Assembly: GCA_013399895.1 (NCBI GenBank)
Contig: VXBA01001185.1
Span: 303,408 to 367,407 of the forward strand
DNA: 64,000 bases
DNA from: Serilophus lunatus
Lineage: Eukaryota; Chordata; Aves; Passeriformes; Eurylaimidae
Reading direction: 5' to 3'
In this document: piece after piece, positions 51,093-63,789 of the stretch
Layout: each line of letters starts with the position of its first letter
Position numbering within the stretch: position 1 is the first letter of the stretch
Notes under the pieces: model-generated
What the model was told of the DNA's origin: nothing
Database searches by the model: none
The model's input: the letters and a program-made list of their open reading frames with translations, nothing else
Program-made: the position numbers and the translations under genes

Positions 51093-54000
51093 TGGGCAAG
51101 TTAACAGAAAATGCGCTATGAATAATGAAGCCAGTTTCTCTATAGAGGCCCATGGTTTTACCTATAGAAAAGAGAACTTTCATCTTTTAAAGATCTTTTA
51201 CAAGTCTTCTCTGAGGGTAGACTAATATTGCAATTTCATTCCACATGATGCTGTCTTGTTACAAGAGGGCTGCACCATCCATGGGAGCGCTAGTGATAAA
51301 AAAATCACAGGAATTACACTCAGAAAAAATGTGAAGTTACCCTTTCAAGAGCTATGAAATGACAAAATGAAGATTTGCTCCCCCACCCAGCCTTCACTGA
51401 AGCCTGTCCTGCATGCCCAGCGCCATACAATCAGGGTAAAATTCGTTGAACCTATAGGATACGGACTAAACAAATCCCTTCTCTGCACTCTTTAAGGGAT
51501 ACGGGGGGAAATTGTCACATGGTCTAAGCTATACCAACAACTTCTGCATGTTTGGATTTAAATTAATACTAGAAGTAAAATGCTAAACTGCAAACCTGGC
51601 ATATTCCCATCTATCTGTACTCCAAATCTGTTCAAAAATGTGTATATAGCTGGCAACTGAAAGTTATAATTATATATATACAGCTTATATGGAAGTACTT
51701 TACCCAGGGAATTACCAAAATTTCTAATGAGGAGTATCACACACCCAATAAAACTAAAGTAACTCAAAAATTGAAGGAAGAAAAGAGATTTGAGGCAACT
51801 GAAGCAATTATAAGCTCATGTAAAGCCCTACAGTAACCCAGCCCACCGTAACCACCACCAGCTCACGCGCTGGCACATGGGCACACCAGAAAAATTTGTG
51901 TTCACAACATAGATATGAACATACACAGGCACACACAAGTTTTGCATCACCTCATTGCCCACAGGGCAGTTAATGTTTGTGTGGCTCACACAGCAAGTCG
52001 CACTGTGTCTGCAGAGCACCAAATGACTCTGCTCATGTGCTGCTGTTCCCCGCCACTCCATCAGAGCAGTAGCCAAGGAAATCAAGAGGCCCCCTCCCTA
52101 CACTGCTGGTCACCTGGCCAAAAATGTTTGCTTCTGATTAGCTGCTTCATTTCTAAACCTCTAGTTCCACAAATGCAACTTCTACACACCTCTAGGAGTG
52201 GATTTAGAAATCCACAACTCACTTTAAAAACAAACAAAACATCACAACAACAACAAAAAAGCACTGGTCTACAAGAAGTTTTGAGCTCAGTTATGGCTGC
52301 TCTGAACATCAGACTCCTCCCATCTGTTTGCAATCATTGAATCATTAGTGTTTCTGAAGCGCCTGAGCAGAGCATCCCAGAGAAGTGAGGATGCACACAT
52401 GCAGAGTTATACTTTCTTCCAGTTTTGAGCATTTTTCACTCTTGTTACTTAGCAGTTTGCTTGCAGCACCCCTTCCCGTCCTCTGGTAGATCAAGCTCCA
52501 CTCCCATCTCCACGCACCCGCCAGAGCTTTCTCTTGTGACAGCTCTTGCCCCCTGCCAGGCAGTGCCTCCTAACCTGCTCCCTGGTAGCCTGCTCATCTC
52601 TCACCCGCATTGCTGACAAGTGCTGGGCTGCTGCCTGCAGCTGCCGGGCTGTTTGATCTATGTCCATGCTGACAGCTTGGCAGGGATGTCAGCACTAACT
52701 GGTTGAACAGCAGCAAGCAGGACAGCTAACTTTCCAGCTCACTGCGCACGCTTGCCGAGGATGGGAGCCTCAATTTAAATGTCTTTCATCTGAGGTCTAA
52801 TTTCCCTTTAATTGGAAGTAATCGGTAACTGTGAAACACACACACACCTCTCTATCAAAGTGGCTTGAATCAGATTTCAAATGCACACAGGAAGCAGCAG
52901 CACGAAGATGCTGCAATCACATAAACTTTGTCTCTTTAAGCTTTGTCTCTTCTAAGTCAAGTTTTTCCACAAATGCACTGACCTTCCTTTGTCATTGTAA
53001 CCTGTTTCCTGTGGAGGCAGGATGAAGAGATTATTTCACCTAATCAGGAAAGCAATCTGTTCTGGTTTTCTTGAAGTTGAGATATGAAATGAGAGGCCCA
53101 AAGGCTAAAATATTTCAAGGTATTACACAAGAAAGTGCAGTTTGAAAGCATTGCCACAAAGCTGAAGGTTGCACTGGAAATCTGAGCTTAGACAGTCCAG
53201 GGCATGAATATAATATCCTTCTCCTGGCATTATACTTACAAGGCCAACCATCATGTTTGAGGCTTTACACCCTAAAACTGGAGAGAAACTGTCATTCCTG
53301 GAGAAGGCACAGCAGTTTCCAGCAAGCGTCTGGAGAGAAAGTAGCACATACAGACTTTTCTAACAGTCTGGGTGTCCTGAGACTACTCAGTCCTTACAAA
53401 GACACTTCTGAAGCAGTTCATCTCACTTTTCTCACAGCCATTCCTTCCTACCACACTCCCATTTTCTTCACTTGACACCAACCCAACCACTCCTGAGGTG
53501 TGGGACAGGTATCTCTTATTTATCACTTCAAGATTTTAAACTAGATGGAGTTGATTAAGGCAATCAGGGAAAAATAGCCACTGCATAAGCTCCCACCTTC
53601 TAAGAAACCACTCACTTCATTATCAAAGCTGTACTCTCTAGTACCTCTGATTACAGCTCCGGAGGACCTTCTATTCGACCCAGCATTTCAAGTTCTGTTT
53701 TCTGTAGAATTTCTTCCTAAGCCTTTCCAAAACATGGTTCTATAAACTATTTAAAGCAATGCATCTCAACCACTAAGAAACAGCACCATCTTTATAATTA
53801 AAGATTCTTATTAGTAATATTCCTCAGACCAGCACTCATACCAGCACAGAAGTCTACTGCAGTCTGAAAAGCAGTAACAAAAGCATTTACTAACTTTGGT
53901 GTGTTTTCACTCAGTGGATTTAACCTCTGAGTCAGTCTACTATTGCTGGAACACCTTGGCTTGCAGAAGTCATACATGTTTAGGTTTTAAAAGTGCTTGA

Positions 54001-54093
54001 CTCTTCCAAAGTAGTCAGAGAGTAGCTGTTTGTATCATCTGTATTTGTACTATCAAAACAGCAATGGAAAAATATCTTTCACTTCCATGGGTA
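51093..54093. other. Intergenic, no gene seen
   Basis: No exon or repeat family was recognised, apart from short TA- and CA-rich runs near 51667 and 52837. Open frames of up to 141 codons (51915-52340) are not protein-like. Confidence 0.5.
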
Positions 54094-54097
54094 GAAT

Positions 54098-55187
54098 TGT
54101 AGTGGGTTGACCCTGGCTGGATGCCAGATGCCCACCAAAGCTGCTATACCACTCCCCTCAGAGAAAAAAATACAATGAAAGGCTCATGGGTCAAGAGAAG
54201 ACAGGAAGAGATTGATCACCAATTACCATCATGGGCAAAACAGACTCGACTCGGGGGAAATTAATTTATTGCCAATCAAATCAGAATAGGACAATGAAAA
54301 ATAAAAACAAATTATTAAAACACCTCCCTTCCCACCCCTCTTCTTCTCAGGATTAATTTTATTCCAAATTTCCTCTCCCTCCAAACAGTGCAGGGGGATG
54401 GGGAAGGGGACTGTGGTCAGTTAATCACACATTGTCTCTGCCACTCGTTCCTCCTCAGGGAAAGGACTTCTCATACTCTTCCCCTGCCCCAGAGTCAGGT
54501 CCCTGCCATGGGAGACAGACTTTCACCAACTTCTCCAGTGTGAGTCCTTCCCACCATGCTTCACGAACTACTCCAGCATAGGTCCCCACCATGGGGTGCA
54601 GTCCTTCAGGAACAGACTATTCCAGTGTGGATTCCCCACGGGGTCACAAGTCCAGCCAGAAAACCTTCTTCAGCATCAGCTCCTCTCTCCATAGAGTACA
54701 CAGTTCCTACTAGGAGCCTGCCTCCAGTGCAGGCTGCACGAAGGGTCCCAGCCTTGTTCAGGCATCCACCTACTCCAGTGTGGGATACTCCATAGGCTGC
54801 AGGTGGATCTCCGCACCACCAGGGACCTCCACGGGCTGCAGGGGCACAGCTGCCTCACCATGGTTTTCACCACAGGCTGCAGAGGAGTTTCTGCTCAGGG
54901 CCTGGAGTACCTCCTCCCCCTCCTTCTTCACTGATCCAGGTGCCTCCGGAGTTGTTGCTCTCATATATTCTCACTCCCCAGCTGCAATTTGCTCTTGTGC
55001 AGTAGCTTTTTCCATTTAACCATGTTAGCGCATCATGGATGGGCTCAGCCTTGGCCAGCGATGGGTCTATCCCACAGCTGGCTGGCACGGGCTCTGCTGG
55101 ATATGGGGGAAGCTTCTGGCAGCTTGTCACAGAAGCCACCCTTGTAGCGCTCCCATTTCCAAAACCCTGCCAGACAACTCCAATACA
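54098..55187. mobile_element. Solo LTR of an endogenous retrovirus
   Basis: A 1090-bp element starting tgtagtgggttgaccctggc and ending ctccaataca. It is flanked on both sides by gaat (54094-54097 and 55188-55191), a 4-bp target-site duplication that marks both ends. It has the TG...CA termini of retroviral LTRs and no internal coding region beside it, so it is a solo LTR left by recombination. The sequence matches my memory of an LTR family abundant in neoavian birds. In the family I remember, the sense strand may be the complement (starting TGTATTGG), so strand is left open. Several internal short repeats are present. No viral gene remains. Confidence 0.88.
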
Positions 55188-55191
55188 GAAT

Positions 55192-57433
55192 ATATATCCC
55201 CACTTGCAGGGTAGCTGCACAGATTCAAGACTGTTTGCTTTCTTTTACTTGAAAAACACAAACAGCACTGGCTCCAGTTTTTTGCAATAGAGACTCACTT
55301 TTATGTTCCAAGACTACAAACACAACACACCCAAATGTTTAACATATTTTTTTCTTTCCCCCTCTACTGTCTTTAGCCAAGGTCAGGCATTATAATCCCA
55401 GTGAGCACATTCCACTGTTAAACATCCAACAGCCACATTTTCTGTCTGTTCAACACTCAGCTTCAGGGATAAGGCAACAGCTAAGCTTTTAGGAAGGTGC
55501 TTTAAAAGACTATGAAACACTTCAGAGCAACACTAAGCAGCATTTTTGAAATACAACTAAAAAAAAAAAAAAACCAACCCAAACCCAAACTTGGACAAGG
55601 CCTAAGGAAGGCTTGATGACAAACAAGACAGTCTGTGCTAGAGAATAGGGGCATAGGGGCTGTGCTTAAACTACCTCTTCCCAATAATTTGTCTCAAGAC
55701 TTGTGCCTCAGTTTCCCCATCTCTAAAGCCAGGATAACCCATCCATGACAAGGCAGACCAAGTGACTCACAAAGACTGTCATTTATCTACCACCCGAACA
55801 GCCTAGGCACTGATCCCTTGTGATAATCCCTCTGAATTCACCTATGCATGTGAATCTGCACCAGCATTAGTAAAAACTTTCAATAATATGCTAAAATAAT
55901 TATTCCCAGACTATGGCAGTTTGTTGTTTGGTTGCTTGTGGGTGTTTTTTCTTGCAGAATTGGGACGACAAGCAACCTCACCTAAAAAAAAAAAAATTTA
56001 AACCCACAATTTTTTTTTCGTATGAACAAATTTAAGGGGGAACTATTGCAAAGACCATTCAATTAAGTTTTCATTTCTTTCAAGTGTTTGCGCTCAGACT
56101 ACTTAGTTGTAATTACAGCTGTCTCACACCTCTATGCTTGGTTACCCTAACACCCTTTAAATCTTTTCTAAAGAGGGAGAAGATCAGCAGTCCACCACTA
56201 CCAGCACAAAAGAGTAGCTATGGTATAAACAGGGATTCAATACCCTGCTGGCAGTGTTACCAACGTTACATAAACTGGTACCAAGTTTTAAATAAAACAG
56301 CACTGTAATGTAGTGAGAGACGTTTATACTACTTACAGTTAAAACATAATGTCTAAGGGATGAAACAATAATTCCATCCAAAGCATCTTCCAGATCCAGT
56401 TCACCACAAAAACACCCTTGTCCTAGCAAACGAAGTACAGGCACTGACCTTATCACCACCTGGCAGTAATGACAAAGCCAGATAAAAGATGTGAAACATT
56501 GTTTTGCCTTTGCACAAGACCTCGTTTCTCCAAGGCCGTCTGTCACGTGAAAGGCAAATAAATGACACCATCGCTACCTCTGCATATGCAGCCATCAGAA
56601 CCAGCAATTCTTCAGCATACACAACATGCATTCAAAAAGAAAAACGTAACAGACCACTTCAACCATACACTTGGCTACACTTACTTGAATGCTTCTGTGA
56701 AAGACATTCAGACAGGAATCCTTACCTTCATTAGTTTGTCCTTCCCACAGGAGCTAAAACATTCGTGCAAACTGACTCATGTTACTTAGCTTCCCTTCTT
56801 GTCCAACATTCCAATGTGCCACCACTCTAAAGCTGCCACAGCCGCTCAGGATCAGCAAAGACAGAAACCTTGCTGGCAGCAGGGAGTACTAAACACAGAT
56901 GGGCTGTCCAGGACACTCCCCACACAAAGCCACAGGAATCAGAGTAGGAAGCAAAGCTCTGAACTATTGCATTCACAGCAGTGTGGCTAAAAAGACAAGT
57001 TACAGAATTTCAATCCTGCCTGCAACCTTGGAGAGCAGGGCATTTCAGTATTACAGTAAATATTTATTAGGGTAGTTCTCATTCCATCTTTTGCCACAGA
57101 CTGAAGCAAGTGTTTGCTCTGCCAAGTCAGATCACACATAAATACCTAAGGATTCCAAACAGGAAGAAGAAAAATCTTTTGTCAAGACGATTCTTATAAA
57201 TCTGGCAGACCCATCAGCATCCTCAGTGTTGCCTGGATCCCGGCACCTGCTCTTCACTCCAACCCTAAATCTTCATCCAAGGCAGCTTCATGCCATTTCC
57301 CAGCAGCTCCCAGGCAGAGGGCAGTTACACTGCCCATGAGGGGGACTAGATACCTTATTCGCTATCAGCAGTCCACAGAAGGTAGTCAGGGAGAAGTTCC
57401 AAAATAAAAAGGACACTACTACATTTTTAATAG
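55192..57433. other. Intergenic, between the LTR and VAPA
   Basis: AT-rich with A tracts at about 55560-55573 and 55984-55996. No exon or repeat family was recognised. The distal VAPA 3' UTR might extend into this stretch. Confidence 0.45.
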
Positions 57434-57439
57434 TTTATT
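57434..57439 (-). terminator. VAPA: Candidate distal VAPA poly(A) signal
   Basis: AATAAA on the minus strand about 3.1 kb after the stop, in the context gtgtaataaactattaaa. Closer alternatives exist at 60293, 59965 and 59363. Confidence 0.35.
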
Positions 57440-60400
57440 ACACTTCAACTTTTAATAACTTTGAAGAAGGCCTGAAAGATAAGTTTTGCTTATTGACTTT
57501 GTCTTTTCCCCTTTGGCAAAATGTGACCTTTCAACTCCTCCCTCCACCCTCCCTCCTCCCAGGAGGATAATGAAGTTCCAAGCTAGTGTTTGGTTGCTTC
57601 TTATAAGTAAATTGGCTTCAAACATAGCAGCAGAAACATGCAGGCCTGGGCAACAGTGTTTGTCAACAGCTTTTAGAGAATGAGTGGAAAAGCACAAAAC
57701 TTGTGCATTGATATAAGTAACTTTATCTTAAATGAACTTTATACATACATGTTTTTAAGTGGGTTAAATCTGGTGCCCAGAATTACTACAGAAGCTGTAT
57801 TTTCTAGTTAACTAGGCTTTTTTTTCCCTGAACGATACTACACTTTTTTAAAGTGCTATATTCATAAAAACTTTAAAATACTACTTTGATGCTGCATACT
57901 TGTTCTATCTTGCCCTTTTGAGAAATCAGAAGAGCAACCTGCAACGTGTGTTTAACTGAAGTTCCACATTTACCCTCACAAGACTTTCTGGGCATCATTG
58001 TCTGCTCGTATCACTAGGAGCAGTGGAGAGACCGTATTTCCCTGTGCTTACATACACAAGTAAGCAGGCAGACAAAGCAAGAAGTTCTAACCATTTCAGG
58101 AACAAAGACAAACAATTTAATCCATATTACATAATTCACTGAATACAGTTGATCTCATCCAAAGTGACTCCTGAGAGCAAAATAGTTTTAGCATTACATT
58201 TTATATACAGCTATGAAGGGATTACGGGAAACCAAGACAGTCTCCTTATACCATTGCTAAGTACACTGGTTACGAGACTGCTGTACACTTTCACTTTCCA
58301 GACATTACTTAAACCGTGACCAAGTTTTACCACCAGTTGTATTGTCATTTTTGAAAAAAAAGTTATTTCTTTCTGATTTTATCATTATTTTTACCTTATT
58401 TCTGCTGCCAGATATCAAAACCTCAGTCAGCTGCATTGAGCAATGACTTCTTTATCTGCTTTAAAATCCTCTAAGTGCTAGCACCCTTGAAAACCTCCAC
58501 ACACCATGCTGTAATGTTTTAAGATCTTCCAGAGGGTTTTGTTTGGTTTTTCTCCCTTCAGCGCAGGAATGACTGTTCTGTCAGAAGCAAACTACATCCT
58601 GCACAATATTGCTTTCGTTATTTTCCACGTAATCAGTTTGGAACAGGCTATGAAAGTTTGATGTGGCAATGTTCTGTTGGAGAAAAAAAGTAAAATCAGG
58701 AGAAATACACCATTCTGAACCAGTGGAACCAAAATAATCGAGAGACAGTTTTTTCCAGTCACTGGGATGGAAGGAGACTTGAATGCAGACACTGGAACAA
58801 GTAATTGGAAACATCAGTGCTTGCATGCTTAAGTGAAAAGATAAGCAGTATTTGCATTTTTTCCATTGTCTTCCTTGTACGTGTGCAAGATTTTATAAAA
58901 AAAAGTTTGTCACAGAGAGCAATGACAGAACACAATGTAACTATTGTTCTCTTTTTTAAAAAAAAGCACTAGAAATCAAAGGCAACCAAGATAATGTACA
59001 TCTTTTCCAGAACATTTTTCTCAGCTACGTAAGGTGTGCATATATCAAGGTCTAACACACTTAGCTGCACCACATCAAGTCAAGCTGTCCAAAAGCATAC
59101 ACAATTTTGCTTACAGGAGTATACCCCTTCCACAATTTTTCAAGTTTACAAATAATTCCCTGTATTGGATTATGCTTACTCAGAAGTACAGATAATATTT
59201 TGTTTCAATACTACTGTTTGTTTTTATGACATATTCAGAGATGAGGCAAGACATAAGACTAAGTGCAGGGAAGCATTTCAGACCCCAAAAATGCATTCTT
59301 TAAAACTTAGCTATACGTGGTTAACATGGATAGATTTGCCAAGAGTTGCATAAAAATGACTTTTTATTTCCCAAAGGTGAGCAACTGAGGCTCACTCAGC
59401 AAATATCAACTCTTCTGCATCATGGAATTCACTACGGGTGTCTGAATGATTCAACTTGCATTTTTTAGTATCTGCTCAAACAGAATTACAAACTGAGTAA
59501 GTTAGTATATGTGAATTAAGTACCCTTAAGAAATCAAAGAATAATGCTGACTCCTGGAAGACACCCAGAAGGTCCAAAGATGGAACAGAAGGTTGATTAT
59601 TACACTCCTGCACAATCCAAGCAAATTGTTAATACACTGAAAGCATTCATGTCTGGTATTTGTACTTGCTGGATATCCAAATTATTTTGCCCCAAAACAA
59701 GTTTGATAACCATCCTCTCTGTAGCTGAAAGCAGCCAGAAAACAGTTCATTTTTTTTTTTTACACAAATGGAATGGAAACCTTTTTTTTCCCCTTTCCCA
59801 AGCTTCAATTACAACAGTCTAAGCCAGAGACTTAAGCAAATAAACTTCAAAATAGCCATTTGTTACAAGTAGCAAATTACCATGAACAATGAACTTGTTA
59901 GGAATCCCTTCTAAAAGTACGACACACACAAACAGGCTACCCAGCAGAAAAATCTGTTAACAATTTTATTTCTTTTGTCATGTTAAATATTATGGGACAG
60001 GATTGTAAGGATGAAGAACTCTCAACAATGCCTCACAAGGAATGAGAAAGAAATTCTGCCATGGTATTAGCAAAGTAAGGTAAGGAGAAAATTTACACAG
60101 TAAGAGGCACCATTTCCCCCAGAATACCTCTTGTGTTCATATTCCTGAATGAGTGGGATTAGCAATCTAATAAATCATTTGTCAAGAGGTAACAGCAACA
60201 GATAAAATTTTAAAGGATTATTAAAATAACATTTACAAGACTCTGAACAATTTTTGAATTCTTATTAAAACCACAGAAAGAAAGAACAATTCTTTATTTA
60301 TGAATTTTCATAAAGGACTGACTGTGCAACTGATACCTGCTATTGATGACTTAATGTACAATTTTGTCCAGCAGCTGAACAGTTTGTCTTTTCAGATTGT

Positions 60401-60536
60401 GTTTTCTAACCGTGCGAGATCATTAAAGGCAAAGCCTGTTACGATGCTGTACACAAAAACGGCCCCTCGGGCCTTACTACCCATGATGTGGTAGGTAAAC
60501 AAACCTTTTTCTGGCCAAGAGAAGACAAAAAAAAAA

Positions 60537-60537
60537 N
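60537..60537. other. Single ambiguous base (N)
   Basis: One N directly after a run of ten A, 26 bases past the VAPA stop codon in the 3' UTR. Probably a homopolymer base-calling problem, not biology. Confidence 0.95.
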
Positions 60538-60562
60538 TGCATGCTTCTCTCACTCATTCTTT

Positions 60563-60721
60563 CTACAAGATGAACTTCCCTAGAAAGAATCCAATGAAAA
60601 TGGCCGCAATTACAACAAGAAGTGAAGGAAGAGAATTAGAGCCATTATCTCTGAAGCCCAAAGCTGTGGGTGATCCAGATTTATCCGAGTGTGCTACCTT
60701 TCTGAGCCTCAAGCCTTCGTC
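60563..60721 (-). CDS. VAPA: VAPA last coding exon (tail anchor)
   Basis: Vesicle-associated membrane protein-associated protein A is an ER tail-anchored protein whose N-terminal MSP domain binds FFAT motifs at membrane contact sites. This exon follows acceptor cctccctctcag and encodes 52 residues: [16 protein letters not shown], a short variable linker, then the transmembrane tail [20 protein letters not shown] and stop TAG. The tail contains the GxxxG-type FIGFFLG spacing associated with dimerisation. It matches remembered human VAPA in length (52 codons) and tail, and not VAPB. The reading frame is open into the intron upstream, but the acceptor marks the exon start. Confidence 0.97.
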   Translation of the reverse strand, partial: DEGLRLRKVAHSDKSGSPTALGFRDNGSNSLPSLLVVIAAIFIGFFLGKFIL

Positions 60722-61673
60722 CTGAGAGGGAGGAAAAACACACAGATGGAAAAGAATTAAAAATAACATCTTCTTTACACTAGTAAAAACTGAACTCAAA
60801 GGCCAAATTTACTCGTGAACTTCTAAATAAAGTTAATTAAAAAAAAACAAACACAAGCATATGCCATACCAAACTCCAAAACATGGACATAGAAAATCAT
60901 AACATTTCAAATATGGCCAGGTAATCCACTAGTCTCTCTGCACTCTGGTTAAAAAAAAGTCTGAAAATCTTGCAAGGTACAATGAAGCATCCTAATTTTA
61001 CTTACTATGTGTCAAAGTTAAACAGCAAAAATTCTTTATTATTAAGGAGAAACATCTGCTTTGCGTAGTGTCAATGTTATCAGAGTTACAGGTGTGAAGA
61101 CATCATTGTCTCACAGTTCTTTAAAAGGCTACCATGGCAAATGAAATTGAAAGGACTGTTCCAGAAGCAAAAATACAGAAAAGGCACATAAAGTCATGTA
61201 TTGACTAGTTACAGGTTACTGAAATGACACCTTTACATAAAGGTACTGCAAAGTAATGTTTGCTTACCTTCTCTGCCCAGAAATTGTTCTTGGTCACTAG
61301 CAATTTGTAACAGAAAGTGTTACAGCTCTGGATCTCATTTACTCATTCTCAATAAATAATAATGCGCTTTAAATAAAACCTAAATCAGTATCTTCATTCT
61401 AGACTTAAAGTAACTTAAATAGGACAGTTTCATTTAGGAAGAAAATCACTTAGCTTCCATGTCTCATCCATGACAACCACAAAGTCTCACTCACTGAGAA
61501 GTTCAAATTACACAGTATATACAGGACAGTAAAATCATATTACAAATCAATCCTGACATTCCAATGGTTGTGTCTACTGGCTGGAATACACATCTTTTGG
61601 CCTAATTACAGACCAGACCTTTCAATCAAGAGGAGTGAAGTCACTCCAATATAAACGCAGAAGTAGAACTTAC
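60722..61673 (-). other. VAPA: VAPA last intron
   Basis: 952 bp between donor gtaagttc and acceptor ccctctcag on the minus strand. No repeat was recognised. Confidence 0.93.
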
Positions 61674-61850
61674 TCTCAGGTGCCGATTTTCATCTGTCAG
61701 CTTCATAATCTCTGCTTGAAGTCTTTTGCACTCCTCCACCAGCTTCCTTGTTTCAGTATCATTAAGTGAAACACTATGTGGTTTTGGCATCGGTCCATCC
61801 TGCTTAGATGTATTCAGTACTGGGGCAGATTTGCTTGCATCTATATCATT
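61674..61850 (-). CDS. VAPA: VAPA penultimate coding exon (coiled coil)
   Basis: A 177-bp, phase-0 exon between acceptor atatttgtag and donor gtaagt. It encodes 59 residues: [40 protein letters not shown], then [19 protein letters not shown]. The second half is the coiled coil that mediates VAP dimerisation and SNARE-like contacts. The first half is the linker after the MSP domain. It reads directly into DEGLRLRKV of the last exon, as in human VAPA. The MSP-domain exons lie beyond the window's right edge. This region is too short for the open-frame length cutoffs often used, and was found by homology. Confidence 0.97.
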
Positions 61851-62390
61851 CTACAAATATTAAGAATTACTTGAGAATTTTACTTACTAGAGAAGAATCA
61901 TCCATGGCTTAAAACAGTGTAGCTACCACTACAGTTCAGTGAAGTTTATATTTACAGTAATCTGAACAGACACTTCTGTTAGTTCAATTCTAACTCTAAG
62001 AGAAGATTGCACCGTTTACATCTGGTACTACACACTACTGAGACACAAATTAATACTTCAGCGGCTCAACACTGATCCAAAAGGCAGCCAAAAAAGGGCA
62101 TAAAATACACCAAACAGCATTTGAATTTGAGGGGGAAAAATAAAAGAAAGTAATCCTGCAATAGTAAGAAACAAAGCAAAGTAAAAACAAACCAGCTCTC
62201 ATCAGACTCCCATGAATTATGTATGCCACAAGAATTTTGCACTTAAAGCACCTTTTAGTGAAAACATGAAATATAAATCTCAGAGCACCTGAGACACACA
62301 TTAGTAACTTTGAATACTAGTGAAAAGTCACATAAAAAGCTGTGAAATAGCAAAAAAACAAAATCTAGTTCCAATAGCTTTGCTCAAAAT

Positions 62391-63785
62391 CAGAATCACA
62401 GAATGGTTTGGTTTGGAGGGTTCCTTTAAGAGCACCTAGTTCCAAGTCCCCTGCCACGGGCAGCAACACCTTCCACTAGGTCAGGTTGCTCAGAGCCCCA
62501 TCCAACCTGGACTTGAACACTTCCAGGCCTGGAGCATCCACAGCTTCTCTGGGAAACCTGTTCCAGAGCCTCACTACCTTCTGAGTAAAGAATTTCCTCC
62601 AAACATCTAATCCAAATCTCTCCTCTCTTAGTTTAAAACTCTTTCCCCCTTGTTCTGTAACTATCTGCCTGTGTTAAAAGTCACTCTCCTTTTATAGAAG
62701 CTCCTTTTAAGAACTGGAAGGTTGCAGCGAGGTGTCCCAGGAGCCTTCTCTTTCCCATTCTGAACAACCCCAGCTCTCTCGTCCTACCTTCCCAGGAGGG
62801 CTCTATCCCTCTGATCATCTTTATGGCCCTTTCCTGGGCTAAGGACCCCAGAGCTGGACTCAGGACTCCAGGTGGGGTCTCACCAGGACAGAACAGAGGG
62901 GGAGAATCACTTCCCTTGACCTGCTGGCCACCTTTCCAGTGATGCAGCCCAGGATGAAGTTGGCTTTCTGGGCTGCAAGCACACGCTGTAGTCTCATGTC
63001 CAGCTATTCATCCACAAGAACCCCCAGGACATGGGAAGCCTGACTGCCAGTGAAGACTGAGGCAAAGAACACAATGAGTACCCTCGGCCTTCTCCATATT
63101 TGTTGTCATCAGTTCTCCCCTCTTGTTTATCAGGGGGGATTCGCTCTCCATGACCTTTGCTTTTTGACATAAATCATAAGAATCCTTTCTTGTTACTTAT
63201 CACATCCCTTGCCAAGTCCCATTCCATCTGTGTCTTAGTTTTTCTGATTCCATCCCTATATATCCAAACCACATCCCCGTATTTCCCAAGTAACATGTCC
63301 CTGCTTCCACTGGCTCTGCATTGCCTTCCTCCTTCTCAATGTGAGGAGCATATCCCTTGCTCAGCCGTGCCAGTTTCCAGTCTGCCTTCCTTGATTTTTA
63401 TACTTCATGATGGAGAGCTTTGGCACTCTAAGAAAAGTGGCCCTAAAGGGGCCTTAAGCCTCTTAAGAGTGGCCTTAAAGAGCTGACTTAAGAGAGACAG
63501 CTCCTCTGTCCCTAGGGAATCCTATCCACTTATTCCTGAAACAGCAGGAAGTTCACTCTTTAAAATTCAGGGTCTTGACCTGGCTATTTACCAGGTCTGT
63601 GTTCTTTGAGATCACAAACTCAGCCAGGGCATGGTCACTGCAGCCCAGGCTGCCTCCATCCTTAACCCCTTTAATGAGCTCATCCACTCTGGTGACCAGC
63701 AGTGTTTCTCTCCTGGTTGGTTTGTCTAGTACCTGTACCAGGACAAGAAGGTGTCCTTGGCACACTCCAGGAATCTCTTTGTTTA
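62391..63785 (-). repeat. CR1 LINE with ORF2 endonuclease and RT remnants
   Basis: The longest CR1 in the window, read on the minus strand. Order: endonuclease C-terminus (63765-63553, including GGSLGCSDHALAEF and VKTLNFKE), the connector (IRKTKTQMEWDLARDVISNK near 63245-63185), RT start (FFASVFTGSQ near 63070), then directly the ORF2 C-terminus (LAAQKANFILGCIT, VASRSREVILPL near 62975-62890), then the 3' UTR ending near 62391 with cattctgtgattctg. Stops and frame changes show it is dead. Most of the RT core is deleted between about 63060 and 63010. Confidence 0.92.
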
Positions 63786-63789
63786 TTTA

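Larger units (their letters stand above)
57434..60562 (-). other. VAPA: Probable VAPA 3' UTR
   Basis: The region follows the VAPA stop codon on the minus strand and has no exons. Sense-strand AATAAA hexamers lie at 60298-60293, 59970-59965, 59368-59363 and 57439-57434. The last sits in aagtgtaataaactattaaa and looks like a typical distal site. A long VAPA 3' UTR would fit what I remember of mammalian transcripts. The actual end is an inference. One base at 60537 is N, beside an A run. Confidence 0.45.

Noticed and set aside
51915..52340. 141-codon open frame on the plus strand
   Set aside because: Low-complexity, His/Ser/Gln-rich, no domain, no splice or promoter context. The opposite strand is also open, which suggests composition, not coding.
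54556..55220. Overlapping open frames of 65-117 codons on both strands within the LTR
   Set aside because: Fully inside the solo LTR; they reflect its GC-rich modular repeats, not genes.
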